A DNA stretch of 32,200 nucleotides from positions 1-32,200 of the forward strand of contig CAJXPR010000034.1 in the NCBI GenBank assembly GCA_913058135.1. The letters are read 5' to 3'. The position numbers and the translations under genes are program-made. This DNA is from an uncultured Gammaproteobacteria bacterium (GTDB lineage: Bacteria > Pseudomonadota > Gammaproteobacteria > Pseudomonadales > Pseudohongiellaceae). The stretch's first letter is position 1; the number at the start of each line of letters is the position of its first letter. Of this stretch, positions 9,069-17,569 are shown piece by piece. The notes below the pieces were generated by a model, which was not told the origin of the DNA, searched no databases, and saw only the letters and a list, made by a program, of their open reading frames with translations.

Positions 9069-9139
9069 CAGGCACGACAAGTGTCTGTCTATGGAAGATG
9101 ACGTCAATGTCGGTGAAGCCACCGAAAAGGAGAGAAGTA

Positions 9140-9529
9140 ATGAAATCCAGAATCTGCAGAACGATTTCCGTATGGACCATGGCTGTCATGCTGGTAATGG
9201 GGCTCAGCGCCCAGTCGCAAGCGGCACCTGCCGGCATGGTAGGTTCAGAGCAGCTTGCCCAGCAGTTGCAACTGGACAATCAGCGGGCATCGATAAGCCA
9301 GTTCCTGAGCCGCGACGAGGTGCAGAACCAACTCATGGCACGGGGAGTCGATGTGGCCGACGCCGAAGCACGGGTACAAAACATGACCGCAGCCGAACTC
9401 TCACTGCTGTCTGCGCAGATTGATGAATTGCCAGCAGGGGAGGGTGTACTGGAGACAGTGCTGTTCCTGCTGGTGATTTTCATGTTGCTGGACATAGCCG
9501 GCGCGACCGATATCTTCCCCGGCATCTGA
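9140..9529 (+). CDS. PA2779-family small exported protein
   Basis: This 129-residue protein of the uncharacterised PA2779 family has an N-terminal signal peptide (about residues 1-28, ending SQAAP). A central helical, charged region contains FLSRDEVQNQLMARGVDVADAEARVQNMTAAEL. A C-terminal hydrophobic helix (VLETVLFLLVIFMLLDIAG) is followed by the conserved ending ATDIFPGI. Topology is therefore a secreted region anchored by a C-terminal membrane segment. In Pseudomonas the family is encoded beside a PA2778-type cysteine-peptidase-like protein; no such gene follows here. The ATG at 9140 is preceded by AGGAGA at about eight bases. Confidence 0.85.
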   Translation: MKSRICRTISVWTMAVMLVMGLSAQSQAAPAGMVGSEQLAQQLQLDNQRASISQFLSRDEVQNQLMARGVDVADAEARVQNMTAAELSLLSAQIDELPAGEGVLETVLFLLVIFMLLDIAGATDIFPGI

Positions 9530-9550
9530 GATCATGCATGCCTGAGTGGT

Positions 9551-9580
9551 GGGTGCGCCCGGTGATCGCCCGGCGCATCC
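9551..9580. terminator. Hairpin between convergent genes, possible bidirectional terminator
   Basis: GGGTGCGCC at 9551-9559 pairs with GGCGCATCC at 9572-9580 (nine pairs including one G-T) around a 12-base loop. It lies between the convergent PA2779-family and EAL genes. No T-run follows on either strand, so intrinsic termination is not certain. Confidence 0.4.
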
Positions 9581-9592
9581 ATGCAGGGCCGC

Positions 9593-10831
9593 TCAACGTT
9601 CAAAGAGTATGTCGCAGCAGATAATATAGTCTCCTCCCTCTATGCGTGTCATCACCGACAGTGTTATGCAAAGAGTGCCGTCCGAGATGGAGAAGTAAGG
9701 TTGAGTGACCTGCATGCTTCCCGGGTTCTGAACCGCATTGACAAAATAGTCTCGCCTTTTCCAGCTGGCGCCCTGCGTGTCAGCCAGCACGCGCAGGCGG
9801 TTTCGGGTTGGCAACTGAATAGTCGGTGAGTCAAGATTCGAATGGCACTGGCTGCCGTCCAGGGCCAGCTGATAAAGACGTATAGTGCGCTCCAGTTTAA
9901 ACATGCCATCGGCTACATCAGTCACCTGGTTTTTCTTCTGTGCACCAATGGTCAAAGCCGAAAATCGGTGGCTGTATGGCGACAGTAATTGTCGTTCGTT
10001 TTCGCTGCTGCGCAACGTCAGCTCATCAAAACTGTTGTACAGGGACTTCCACAGCCCGCGGCGTGTTGCTACCGATTCGGACAGCAAAAACGGGTGAGCA
10101 AAATAGAACCCCTGTACCAGATCGACCTGGGCGTCCATGGCTGCCATTGCTTCATTTTCGGTCTCAATGCCCTCCGCCAGCACGATACACTGACAATTAT
10201 GCAGCATGCTGGTCACGCCTTTTAGCAGGTCCTTGACGCTAGGGTCGATGCCGGCCTTCTGTAGCATCCCCCGATCGAGTTTGACGATGTCTGGCTGGAT
10301 ACGCCAGATACGCTCGAAGTTGGAGTGACCCGCGCCAAAGTCATCAATCGCGATCAGGAACCCCATGTCCTTGTATTCCTGAATCTGTGCTTCCAGCTGT
10401 AGCTCGTCATCGATGGTGGATTCCAGGATTTCAATCACTATGCGGTTGGCGTTGTAATTTTTCTCCTGCAATAGCCTGCTGAGGTACGCGCTGAATGTGT
10501 TCTTCCGGGACAGGGTCCGGGGATCGACGTTCAGAAACAGCCAGGCATTGGGCGGATCGACTGCGTAGAAGTTTTCCAGATGGATAAGCTGGCAAAGTTT
10601 ATCCAGCTCTACGACAGTGTTTTCCTCGCGGGCACCGAACAGTATGGCAGGTGGAATGATCTGGTCGTCGGGCGTAATGGCACGTGCCAGCCCTTCCAGC
10701 CCGACGATTCGGCGATGCGCCAGACTGTAGATAGGCTGAAACGCAGAAATAATACGCAGATCGCCATAGTAGCCGCAGCGATTGCCGCGGAAAAAGCCCA
10801 GTTGTTGGGTATCGTCAGTTGTAGTAGCCAC
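9593..10831 (-). CDS. EAL-domain c-di-GMP phosphodiesterase with C-terminal YkuI-like sensory domain
   Basis: With the GTG at 10831 this is a 412-residue protein. The EAL domain (about residues 25-275) keeps the catalytic set: Glu46 in EGLAR (EGL instead of EAL), Asn in LNVDP, Glu in EILES, Asp163-Asp164 in DDFGAG, Lys184 in VKLDR, Glu220 in AEGIE and Gln240 in VQGFYF. It is thus expected to hydrolyse c-di-GMP. The C-terminal 120 residues (LYQLALDGSQ..., QPYFSISDGTLCITLSV) resemble the PAS/Cache-like domain of Bacillus YkuI. Start is uncertain: no ATG occurs in frame, and a TTG at 10921 would extend it 30 residues into the end of pldA. No GGDEF domain is fused. Confidence 0.85.
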   Translation of the reverse strand: MATTTDDTQQLGFFRGNRCGYYGDLRIISAFQPIYSLAHRRIVGLEGLARAITPDDQIIPPAILFGAREENTVVELDKLCQLIHLENFYAVDPPNAWLFLNVDPRTLSRKNTFSAYLSRLLQEKNYNANRIVIEILESTIDDELQLEAQIQEYKDMGFLIAIDDFGAGHSNFERIWRIQPDIVKLDRGMLQKAGIDPSVKDLLKGVTSMLHNCQCIVLAEGIETENEAMAAMDAQVDLVQGFYFAHPFLLSESVATRRGLWKSLYNSFDELTLRSSENERQLLSPYSHRFSALTIGAQKKNQVTDVADGMFKLERTIRLYQLALDGSQCHSNLDSPTIQLPTRNRLRVLADTQGASWKRRDYFVNAVQNPGSMQVTQPYFSISDGTLCITLSVMTRIEGGDYIICCDILFER

Positions 10832-10901
10832 TGGTGAAGTCCGGTTTCCTGTTGTTATCCTGAAACACAACCCGTATGACAGGGATAGGATGCTGAAGAG
10901 T

Positions 10902-12011
10902 TTAGCGAGATAAAACCTCAAGCGGGAAATAAAGGCCCGCCCGCAAACTGCGGGTTTTCTGATTATAGGAAATCAATGCTTCTCCGTACCCCTCATAATA
11001 ACTGATGAAGAATGCGCTGTTTACCCAGGGTCTGCGGTAACTGATGTCGAGCTGATAGCTGTATTTCTCGACCGCATTGCCTTTTAACAGCTTGAGTCGG
11101 ATCTGGGTGCGATCATTGGGGCGGAGTCTGAATGTCGTCTCGCTGTATCCCAAAAAATCCGTGATGTCCTGGTTGGTGGCTTCGTCACCCAACACACTCC
11201 ACAGTTTGACGTTAACACTGAGCCGGGGATGCAGGTTAAATTCTTTCTGGATATAGGCGCGGTCCCAGCTACGCGACCCTGCGCCCTGGAGGCCGTTGGA
11301 CTGATGCTCAATGCCCACGATATCAATATAAGGAAATCTGCCGGTCAGCGGGCGTGATGGTTGGTTAAAACGCCAGAAGACTTCCGGATTGTAATTGTGT
11401 TCAGCGAAGGGTTGCGAGTCTTCAGAGATGTCCCACCACGAGCGTTGCGAATAGCCGAACGCCAGTGGGGCGAGGAATGTCAGATTGGTAATCTCCTGGA
11501 ACAGATTGAAGGTCAGGCCCAGTTCAAACTTGGTGTCCAGCCGTTCGCCACTGAACGGGGGAGTGCCATCAGCGGTGCGGGCGCGGCCAAAGACGATGTA
11601 ATTGTCTTTGTAGGGGCGGAAAAAGCGGTTCAGTTCAGTCTCTGGCCCGATGCTGGTGCTACTCTCGGAGCTATTGTCGGAGCTTTTGTCGGAACTACTG
11701 TCGGTACTGTTGTTGGCGCTGACGGCAGTATTGTCAGCTGTGTTGCTGGTGTCTGGCTGGCCTGTGGCGACAGATGTTTGCGGTTCGCACAAGGCATACA
11801 GGTCGGAGACACTGAGGCTGCGATGTGCCGGTTTGATGACCTGTTGCTGAAGACATGTTTGCGTGTCTGTGACTATGTCATTGGTCTGAGCGCCGGCACC
11901 ACCGGCGGCAGCAAGTGCCAGGATACAGCTGAATGCCTGCCATCGGCGTGGCCGGCGTGCAACGGCGGAACGTCTGGCTGGCCGATAAACAGTGGGAACG
12001 GAAGTCATCAT
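10902..12011 (-). CDS. pldA: Outer-membrane phospholipase A (OMPLA)
   Basis: This 369-residue outer-membrane phospholipase A acts on phospholipids in the outer leaflet. An N-terminal signal peptide (LALAAAGGAGA|QT, about residues 25-42) is followed by about 70 residues containing a Ser/Asp/Asn-rich linker (about 91-121) absent from E. coli PldA. The 12-strand barrel follows (YIVFGRARTADG ... GLYFPLEVL). Active-site His236 and Ser238 sit in EHQSNG. The third position of the triad, Asn156 in E. coli, is Asp250 here (SRSWD). SYYEGYGEALISYN matches the conserved penultimate hairpin. The ATG pair at 12008-12011 is the start nearest the signal peptide, without a clear ribosome site. The C-terminus overlaps only the unlikely TTG extension of the EAL gene. 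Confidence 0.9.
   Translation of the reverse strand: MMTSVPTVYRPARRSAVARRPRRWQAFSCILALAAAGGAGAQTNDIVTDTQTCLQQQVIKPAHRSLSVSDLYALCEPQTSVATGQPDTSNTADNTAVSANNSTDSSSDKSSDNSSESSTSIGPETELNRFFRPYKDNYIVFGRARTADGTPPFSGERLDTKFELGLTFNLFQEITNLTFLAPLAFGYSQRSWWDISEDSQPFAEHNYNPEVFWRFNQPSRPLTGRFPYIDIVGIEHQSNGLQGAGSRSWDRAYIQKEFNLHPRLSVNVKLWSVLGDEATNQDITDFLGYSETTFRLRPNDRTQIRLKLLKGNAVEKYSYQLDISYRRPWVNSAFFISYYEGYGEALISYNQKTRSLRAGLYFPLEVLSR
11665..11712. repeat. Four imperfect 12-bp tandem repeats coding for the Ser-rich linker of PldA
   Basis: Units TCGGAGCTATTG, TCGGAGCTTTTG, TCGGAACTACTG and TCGGTACTGTTG run in register from 11665 to 11712 (plus-strand reading). On the minus strand they encode alternating Ser-Ser-Asp/Glu-x units. 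As 12 is a multiple of 3, copy-number changes would keep the frame, so the linker could vary in length between strains. Confidence 0.75.
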
Positions 12012-12115
12012 GGCGCACAGTTTACTGCATGCACTTGTCAAACACACGACAGCAATGCCAGACTTGCTGGAGCAACTGGCTACCCGGCATTTATCCCCTG
12101 GAGGACAGGTTCTCA

Positions 12116-13711
12116 ATGACAACAATAAAAGCATGTTACTCATTCTGGTCGCTGCGGCTGGCCAGCTGGTTGGCGATAAGCCTGACGATCACTATGGGCA
12201 CCACCCTAAGCGCTCAGGAGCAATTGCCGCTGGCAGATACCACGCAGGGTCGGTTGTTGGGCATGCACTCGGAGCAGGCGCCGGCGGTCAAGGTCTTCAA
12301 GGGTATTCCATATGCCGCGCCACCGGTCGGACAGGCTCGCTGGCGGCCGCCGCAAGCCGCTGCGGGTTGGACCGGCGAGCGCCGGGCTGACACATTTGGT
12401 CCGGACTGTATGCAGCAGCCGTACCCGGAAGGCTCGTTTTTTTACCGTCCCGCGCGCCTGAGCAGTGAAGATTGTCTGTATTTGAATGTCTGGACAGCTG
12501 CCGAGCCGGAAGAATCGCGCCCGGTCATGGTGTGGCTGCACGGTGGCGCGCTGACCCGGGGGTCGGGCGCCATCGATACTTATGACGGCAGCAGTCTGGC
12601 ACAGAAGGATGTAGTCCTGGTGACCATCAACTATCGCCTCGGGGTATTCGGGTATTTCGCCCATCCCGAGCTGGTGGCCGAGTCCCCTGCATTTTCGGCG
12701 GGCAACTACGGTATCCTGGACCAGATTCAGGCACTGCAATGGGTGCAGGACAACATCGCTGCGTTTGGTGGCGATCCGGATAATGTGACTGTGTTTGGTG
12801 AATCGGCAGGCGCCTGGAGTGTACATTTTCTGACCGCCAGTCCTTTGGCAGAAGGCCTGTTCGACAAAGCCATTGCGCAAAGCGGTGCCCGTCTGGATCC
12901 GCGCGTGGAACTCGACCGACAAGGCAGTGCCGGTGCCTCGGCCACCGCTGCCGGTGTGCAGCTGGCCAGTCAATTGGGTGCCGATTCGCTGAGCGATCTG
13001 CGCGCGATGCCGGCCCGCCAGCTGCTGGATAGCGCGGCCGACGCGGGCTTTCGCACCGACGGCATTGTTGATGGCTGGGTGATACCCGAGCAACCTTACC
13101 AGATGTTCTCACAGGGACGGCAGAACAAGGTGCCGGTGCTGGTGGGGTTCAACAGCGAAGAGGGCACCACACTGGGCGCCGCAAATGCCCTGCCTGACTC
13201 TGCCGAAGCCTATGAAGCACGCATACAGTCGATCTATGGGGATCTGGCAGACATGATTCTCGACGTATATCCGTCAGATGATATACGTAGATCCATACTC
13301 GACAATTATCGCGACAGCGCGTTTGGCTGGAATATGGTGACCTGGGCCAATCTGACCCGCAATGTTGATGAACAGGCGTTTCTTTATTTCTTCACGCATC
13401 GACCACCGGGGCCCATGGCCCAGCAACTGGGCGCCTACCATGCGGCGGAAATAGCTTATGTTTTCAACAACGTACATACCCTGCGAAATCAGCCTTCGGC
13501 CATGGATTACCGGCTGGCCGATATCATGTCGGACTACTGGGTAAACTTCGCCCATCACGGTGTGCCCAGTGCCCCGGGACAGCCGACGTGGTTGCCCTAC
13601 ACCAATGCGGAGCGCAACTACCTGCTGTTCGGTACCCAGGTCAGCGCCGAGCGGGACCTGTTGCCGGATAATTGGGCGGTGTTCGATCGGGTGATGGACA
13701 GACGGCGCTGA
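12116..13711 (+). CDS. Secreted type-B carboxylesterase/lipase
   Basis: This 531-residue alpha/beta-hydrolase is related to p-nitrobenzyl esterase and cholinesterases. A signal peptide covers about residues 1-33. Markers are IPYAAPPVGQARWRPP near residue 65, SEDCLYLNVW (residues 117-126), the oxyanion-hole LHGGAL (141-146), nucleophile Ser230 in FGESAG, acid Glu348/349 in GFNSEEGT and His442 in AYHAAEI. The triad is complete, so a functional carboxylic ester hydrolase is expected; the substrate is unknown. The ATG at 12116 was chosen by the signal peptide and GGAGG upstream (about 11 bases). It diverges from pldA across 104 bases and converges on a LysR gene. Confidence 0.92.
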   Translation: MTTIKACYSFWSLRLASWLAISLTITMGTTLSAQEQLPLADTTQGRLLGMHSEQAPAVKVFKGIPYAAPPVGQARWRPPQAAAGWTGERRADTFGPDCMQQPYPEGSFFYRPARLSSEDCLYLNVWTAAEPEESRPVMVWLHGGALTRGSGAIDTYDGSSLAQKDVVLVTINYRLGVFGYFAHPELVAESPAFSAGNYGILDQIQALQWVQDNIAAFGGDPDNVTVFGESAGAWSVHFLTASPLAEGLFDKAIAQSGARLDPRVELDRQGSAGASATAAGVQLASQLGADSLSDLRAMPARQLLDSAADAGFRTDGIVDGWVIPEQPYQMFSQGRQNKVPVLVGFNSEEGTTLGAANALPDSAEAYEARIQSIYGDLADMILDVYPSDDIRRSILDNYRDSAFGWNMVTWANLTRNVDEQAFLYFFTHRPPGPMAQQLGAYHAAEIAYVFNNVHTLRNQPSAMDYRLADIMSDYWVNFAHHGVPSAPGQPTWLPYTNAERNYLLFGTQVSAERDLLPDNWAVFDRVMDRRR

Positions 13712-13718
13712 GTGCGCA

Positions 13719-14627
13719 TCAGGTGGCCCCGGAGAGGTCCGCGAAGTGTTGGGTGAGCAGCGTGGCCAGTGCCGAGGTGGCAGGGCCGCAGCTGTCGCTG
13801 GAGGCCATCATCATGTAAACGGTCAGGTGCCGCTCGGCTCCCTGACTAAGCGGCACAATTTTTAACAGGCCATGTTCGAGGTCCTGCGCGACCCAGTCGT
13901 AGGGTACAAAGGCAAAGGCCAATCCGGCGCGCAGCACTTTAAGACTGGTGGAAAAATGGCTGACCGTCCAGCGTTGTTCGGACCCGAGCCAGCCGGCATC
14001 CTGCTCGCGGCGCGTGCCGCTGTCGCGCAGCACCACCTGTCGCCACGGGCGCAACTCCCACTCATTGATGCCGGCATCGGCGCCGGTTTGGCACAGCGCG
14101 TGATCCGGATGCGCCACTGCAACCATGCGGATGGTTTTCAGTGGTGTACCCAGATGCCCGACCGGTATCTGATTGCCCAGCACAATGTCGGCCTTTTTTT
14201 CCAGCAGGGCTTCGGTTGTGCCCGATAATTGTGTTTCCAGCAAGCGCAGTCGCGTCATCGGAAACATTATTGAGAACCGTTCCAGAACCGGGATCAGCTG
14301 TCCCGGTTCCAGCAGGCCGTCAATCGCCAGCACGATCTCGGACTCAATGCCACGGGACAGCAGCTGGGCGGTCTGCTCGGCGGCCTCGGCCTGCGCCAGC
14401 AGTTGACTTGCCCGTCGGTACATGACCTTGCCTTCCCGGGTCAGTACGGCCTTGCGGCCCGCCAGCTCCAGGACAGGAGTGGGAAGCAGTTCATTGAGTC
14501 GGGCAATGGCATAACTGATGCTGGACTGGCTTTTGTTTAGTGCCTCGGCCGCGTTGGCAAAGCTGCCTTCGTCGACCACTGCCTTGAAGGCGGCCCATTG
14601 CTCAAGGCTGATTCTGGGAAGTTTCAT
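13719..14627 (-). CDS. LysR-family transcriptional regulator, divergent to pirin
   Basis: This 302-residue LysR regulator has an N-terminal winged helix-turn-helix (residues about 5-62; FKAVVDEGSFANAAEALNKSQSSISYAIARLNELL) and a two-lobe effector domain (EIVLAIDGLLEP..., LVFAFVPYDWVAQDLEHG-type second lobe). The effector is unknown. Divergence from the pirin gene (136-base intergenic region) makes pirin its most likely target, the usual LysR arrangement. The convergent esterase gene ends eight bases away. Confidence 0.92.
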   Translation of the reverse strand: MKLPRISLEQWAAFKAVVDEGSFANAAEALNKSQSSISYAIARLNELLPTPVLELAGRKAVLTREGKVMYRRASQLLAQAEAAEQTAQLLSRGIESEIVLAIDGLLEPGQLIPVLERFSIMFPMTRLRLLETQLSGTTEALLEKKADIVLGNQIPVGHLGTPLKTIRMVAVAHPDHALCQTGADAGINEWELRPWRQVVLRDSGTRREQDAGWLGSEQRWTVSHFSTSLKVLRAGLAFAFVPYDWVAQDLEHGLLKIVPLSQGAERHLTVYMMMASSDSCGPATSALATLLTQHFADLSGAT

Positions 14628-14735
14628 GCTGTGGCCTGCGCGCGCGAATGGCTTAAAAGGTCGAAAATATGGATGTATAAGTCGCTAAAATTGCATCATA
14701 ACATCAGTTCATTGCGGGTAATATACGTGCTATCA

Positions 14736-14752
14736 GTCATCATGCCGATGAC
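14736..14752. promoter_or_regulatory. Inverted repeat abutting the ribosome site of the pirin gene
   Basis: GTCATC (14736-14741) and GATGAC (14747-14752) form a perfect inverted repeat with a five-base centre. It lies directly before AGGAGG at 14753-14758. It could be an operator for the divergent LysR regulator or a small hairpin affecting translation. Confidence 0.45.
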
Positions 14753-14763
14753 AGGAGGTGAAC

Positions 14764-15633
14764 ATGACCAGAATAAAAGCTGTACAGGAAATTATTGCTG
14801 CGCGAGCATCGTCAGACGGCGACGGGGTCAAACTGATGCGGGTTTTTGGCGGTGCCGGTGATCCGGCGCGCTTCGACCCTTTCCTGATGATGGATGAGTT
14901 TGGCTCCTATGATGCCAGCGACTATATCGGCGGTTTTCCGCCGCACCCGCATCGCGGCTTTGAGACCATTACCTACATGCTCGAAGGCCATATGGAGCAT
15001 CAGGATCACATGGGTAACGTCGGTGACCTGCGCAATGGTGATGTGCAGTGGATGACGGCCGGAGCGGGTATCATCCACTCGGAGATGCCCAAGCAGACTG
15101 AAGGTCGCATGCGCGGTTTTCAGGTCTGGCTGAATCTGCCGTCACACAGCAAAATGCAACCGCCGGCATATCGGGACATCGCCTCAGCCTCTATCCCGGT
15201 GGCTGAACTGGCAGGCGCCCGTGCCAAACTGATCGCCGGCAATGCTGAGCTCGATGGCCACGAGCTTGCCGGTCTGGTGTCGCGACCCGATACTGATCCG
15301 GTTTATCTGGATTTGATGTTCAGCGACGATATGGCGGCACATACGCTGAAAGTGCCAGCGGGTCATACCGTCATGGTCTACGTTTACGAAGGGGAAGCGG
15401 CACTGGGCGAGGACGGCACAGTGATCAGGCGAGGCCAGGTTGCGCGCCTGGATCGTGAGGGAGATACGGTGACGGTTACACCCCAGGCTGCAGACACCCG
15501 GCTCGTGGTACTGGCCGGCAAACCACTACAGGAACCGATTGTGCAGTATGGCCCGTTTGTCATGAATACACGACAGGAGATTGAGCAGGCTTTGTCTGAC
15601 TATCAGCGCGGCGAACTGGCCAAAACTTTTTAG
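14764..15633 (+). CDS. Pirin-family cupin protein
   Basis: This 289-residue bicupin of the pirin family has iron-binding residues His61 and His63 (PPHPHRGFETITYMLEG), His105 and Glu107 (GIIHSEMP), all conserved. MRGFQVWLNLP and the second cupin with a C-terminal NTRQEIEQALSDYQRGE motif complete the pattern. Bacterial pirins are quercetin 2,3-dioxygenase-like enzymes or redox regulators; which applies here cannot be read. The ATG at 14764 follows AGGAGG by five bases, better than the GTG at 14758. It is likely controlled by the divergent LysR gene. Confidence 0.93.
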   Translation: MTRIKAVQEIIAARASSDGDGVKLMRVFGGAGDPARFDPFLMMDEFGSYDASDYIGGFPPHPHRGFETITYMLEGHMEHQDHMGNVGDLRNGDVQWMTAGAGIIHSEMPKQTEGRMRGFQVWLNLPSHSKMQPPAYRDIASASIPVAELAGARAKLIAGNAELDGHELAGLVSRPDTDPVYLDLMFSDDMAAHTLKVPAGHTVMVYVYEGEAALGEDGTVIRRGQVARLDREGDTVTVTPQAADTRLVVLAGKPLQEPIVQYGPFVMNTRQEIEQALSDYQRGELAKTF

Positions 15634-15661
15634 TCCTTATAAATATATAGTAATGATTAAA

Positions 15662-15678
15662 TATTCCTTTATGGAATA
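15662..15678. promoter_or_regulatory. Perfect palindrome TATTCC-N5-GGAATA upstream of the SLC13 permease gene
   Basis: The arms are 15662-15667 and 15673-15678, and the site contains a T-N11-A core. It is followed by TATACT at 15691-15696, which resembles a -10 hexamer, so the palindrome would overlap the -35 region. This is the expected position of a repressor or activator operator. No adjacent regulator is obvious. Confidence 0.5.
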
Positions 15679-15756
15679 AAAACCGTGCCCTATACTGCCG
15701 CTTCTATTCGCTCGCTCCCGAATGCACGGGACAAAGTTTGGTAAGAGAGGCAGAAC

Positions 15757-17529
15757 ATGGAATGGCAGGGCTGGTTGTCGCTGATGCTAACACTGGGGGT
15801 CCTGGGTGTGTTGATTGTGACGCGCCTGGCCCCGCATGTGGTGTTGCTGGGTGCGCTCGCCATTCTCAGCCTGACTGGCGTACTAAGTGCGGGTGAAGCG
15901 CTGGCCGGTTTTGGCAACCCTGGCCTGATCACCGTGGCGGCGATGTTCGCCGTCGCCGGCGGTTTGCATGCATCCGGCGGCATAGATCTGCTGGTCAACA
16001 GGTTTCTGGGCAGACCAAAATCATTACGTGCAGCCATGTTCAGGATGTTTCTGCCGGTGCTGCCCCTCAGTGCCTTTCTCAATAACACGCCGGTGGTCGC
16101 CACCATGATTCCCGCCATCAATGCCTGGTCACGCAAAATCGGCATTGCACCTTCCCGCCTGCTTATCCCGTTGAGCTACGGGGCTATCGTTGGTGGCACT
16201 CTGACCATGATCGGTACCAGCACCAACCTGGTAGTATCCGGTCAGTATGAAGCGCTAACCGGCAATGAGGGGTTCGGCATTTTTTCGATTACTCTGGTAG
16301 GTCTGCCGGTGGTGCTGGTGTCGGTGGTTTTCATGATATTGGTGCTGCCACGCCTGCTGCCGGACCGCAGTACCAGACGCCCGTTTGCCAATATGCGCGA
16401 ATTTACCGTCGAAGTGGCCGTGGACCCGCATGGCCCGCTGGTGGGGTTGACCGTGGAAAAAGCGGGTTTGCGGGCCCTGGAGCGACTTTATCTGGTGGAA
16501 ATCCTGCGTGGCGATACCGTGGTCACGGCCGCGCCATCGGAAGAGATTCTGTTGGCGGGCGATCGCCTGGTGTTTGCCGGTGAAACTGAGGCGGTGACCG
16601 ATCTGCTCAGAATTCATGGCATAACCGCTTCTGTCGGCGACGGTAACGATGCCCTGATGCAGGATCGTGCTGAACGTCGCCTGGTGGAAGTGGTGGTGTC
16701 ACAATCCTGTGCTGCCGTCGGCGAGACTATCCGCAGTTCGCGGTTTCATGATCGTTACGGCGCCATTGTGCTGGCGCTGGCCCGCAATGGCGAGCGTATC
16801 GCCGGCAATCTGGGCAATATTATCATTATGCCTGGCGACACCATGTTGCTGGAGGCGCGTCCGGCGTTTGTTACCCGGCAGCAATACAATAAGGATTTTC
16901 TGGTCGTCAACGATCTCGACAAGGAAACGCCCCGGCATGAAAAGGCAGTATTAGCCTGGTCGATTTTGCTGTTTGCTGTGGGTGGGGCCGGCCTGGGTCT
17001 GATATCCATGTTGAATGCAGCTTTACTGGCAGCCGGACTGATGCTGGCCACAGGTTGTCTGACTGTATCCCAGGCGGAGAAAAGTCTGGATCTGCCGGTG
17101 TTGATCACCATTGCAGCCTCCTTTGCGCTGGGCGCCGCGCTGCAGAAGACTGGCGTGGCAGGAGCCCTGGCGGAAAGTCTGGTTGCCCTGAGTGGTGGCC
17201 GACCCTGGTTGCTGTTGATCCTGATGTATATTGCCGTGTCGCTGCTGACGGAAACCATTACCAACAACGCGGCTGCGGTGATCATGGTGCCGTTGGCGCT
17301 GGCGATTACCCAGCAGGCCGGTCTGGACCCGGAACCCTTCATGTTTGCCATCATGATTGCGGCATCGGCCAGTTTTGCCACGCCGCTTGGTTATCAGACC
17401 AACCTGATGGTTTACGGCCCCGGCGCCTACCGGTTCAGCGATTTTCTGCGCGCCGGCATCCCGATGAATATTATTGTGGGCATCGCCACGATCAGTGTAC
17501 TGCTACTGGGCTGGCCATTGCGTCTGTAA
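15757..17529 (+). CDS. SLC13/DASS-type anion permease with two RCK_C (TrkA-C) domains
   Basis: This 590-residue inner-membrane transporter belongs to the divalent anion:sodium symporter group. The N-terminal membrane half (residues about 1-195) includes SAFLNNTPVVATMIP and GGTLTMIGTSTNLVVSGQYE, the paired SNT/(N)NT motifs of this family. The central cytoplasmic part has two RCK_C-like domains (about residues 210-290 and 305-385). The second membrane half carries TETITNNAAAVIMVPLALAI and ASFATPLGYQTNLMVYGPG, repeating the SNT motif. RCK_C-bearing members are commonly sulfate- or dicarboxylate-type permeases; the substrate is not set by the sequence. The ATG is preceded by GAGAGG (six bases). 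It converges on the PQQ dehydrogenase gene. Confidence 0.92.
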   Translation: MEWQGWLSLMLTLGVLGVLIVTRLAPHVVLLGALAILSLTGVLSAGEALAGFGNPGLITVAAMFAVAGGLHASGGIDLLVNRFLGRPKSLRAAMFRMFLPVLPLSAFLNNTPVVATMIPAINAWSRKIGIAPSRLLIPLSYGAIVGGTLTMIGTSTNLVVSGQYEALTGNEGFGIFSITLVGLPVVLVSVVFMILVLPRLLPDRSTRRPFANMREFTVEVAVDPHGPLVGLTVEKAGLRALERLYLVEILRGDTVVTAAPSEEILLAGDRLVFAGETEAVTDLLRIHGITASVGDGNDALMQDRAERRLVEVVVSQSCAAVGETIRSSRFHDRYGAIVLALARNGERIAGNLGNIIIMPGDTMLLEARPAFVTRQQYNKDFLVVNDLDKETPRHEKAVLAWSILLFAVGGAGLGLISMLNAALLAAGLMLATGCLTVSQAEKSLDLPVLITIAASFALGAALQKTGVAGALAESLVALSGGRPWLLLILMYIAVSLLTETITNNAAAVIMVPLALAITQQAGLDPEPFMFAIMIAASASFATPLGYQTNLMVYGPGAYRFSDFLRAGIPMNIIVGIATISVLLLGWPLRL

Positions 17530-17569
17530 CAGAGACCAATACAATGGCGCAGCCACTTGCCGGCGCGCC

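Noticed and set aside
12206-13093. Minus-strand open frame of 295 residues
   Set aside because: It is antisense to the carboxylesterase with its complete catalytic triad.
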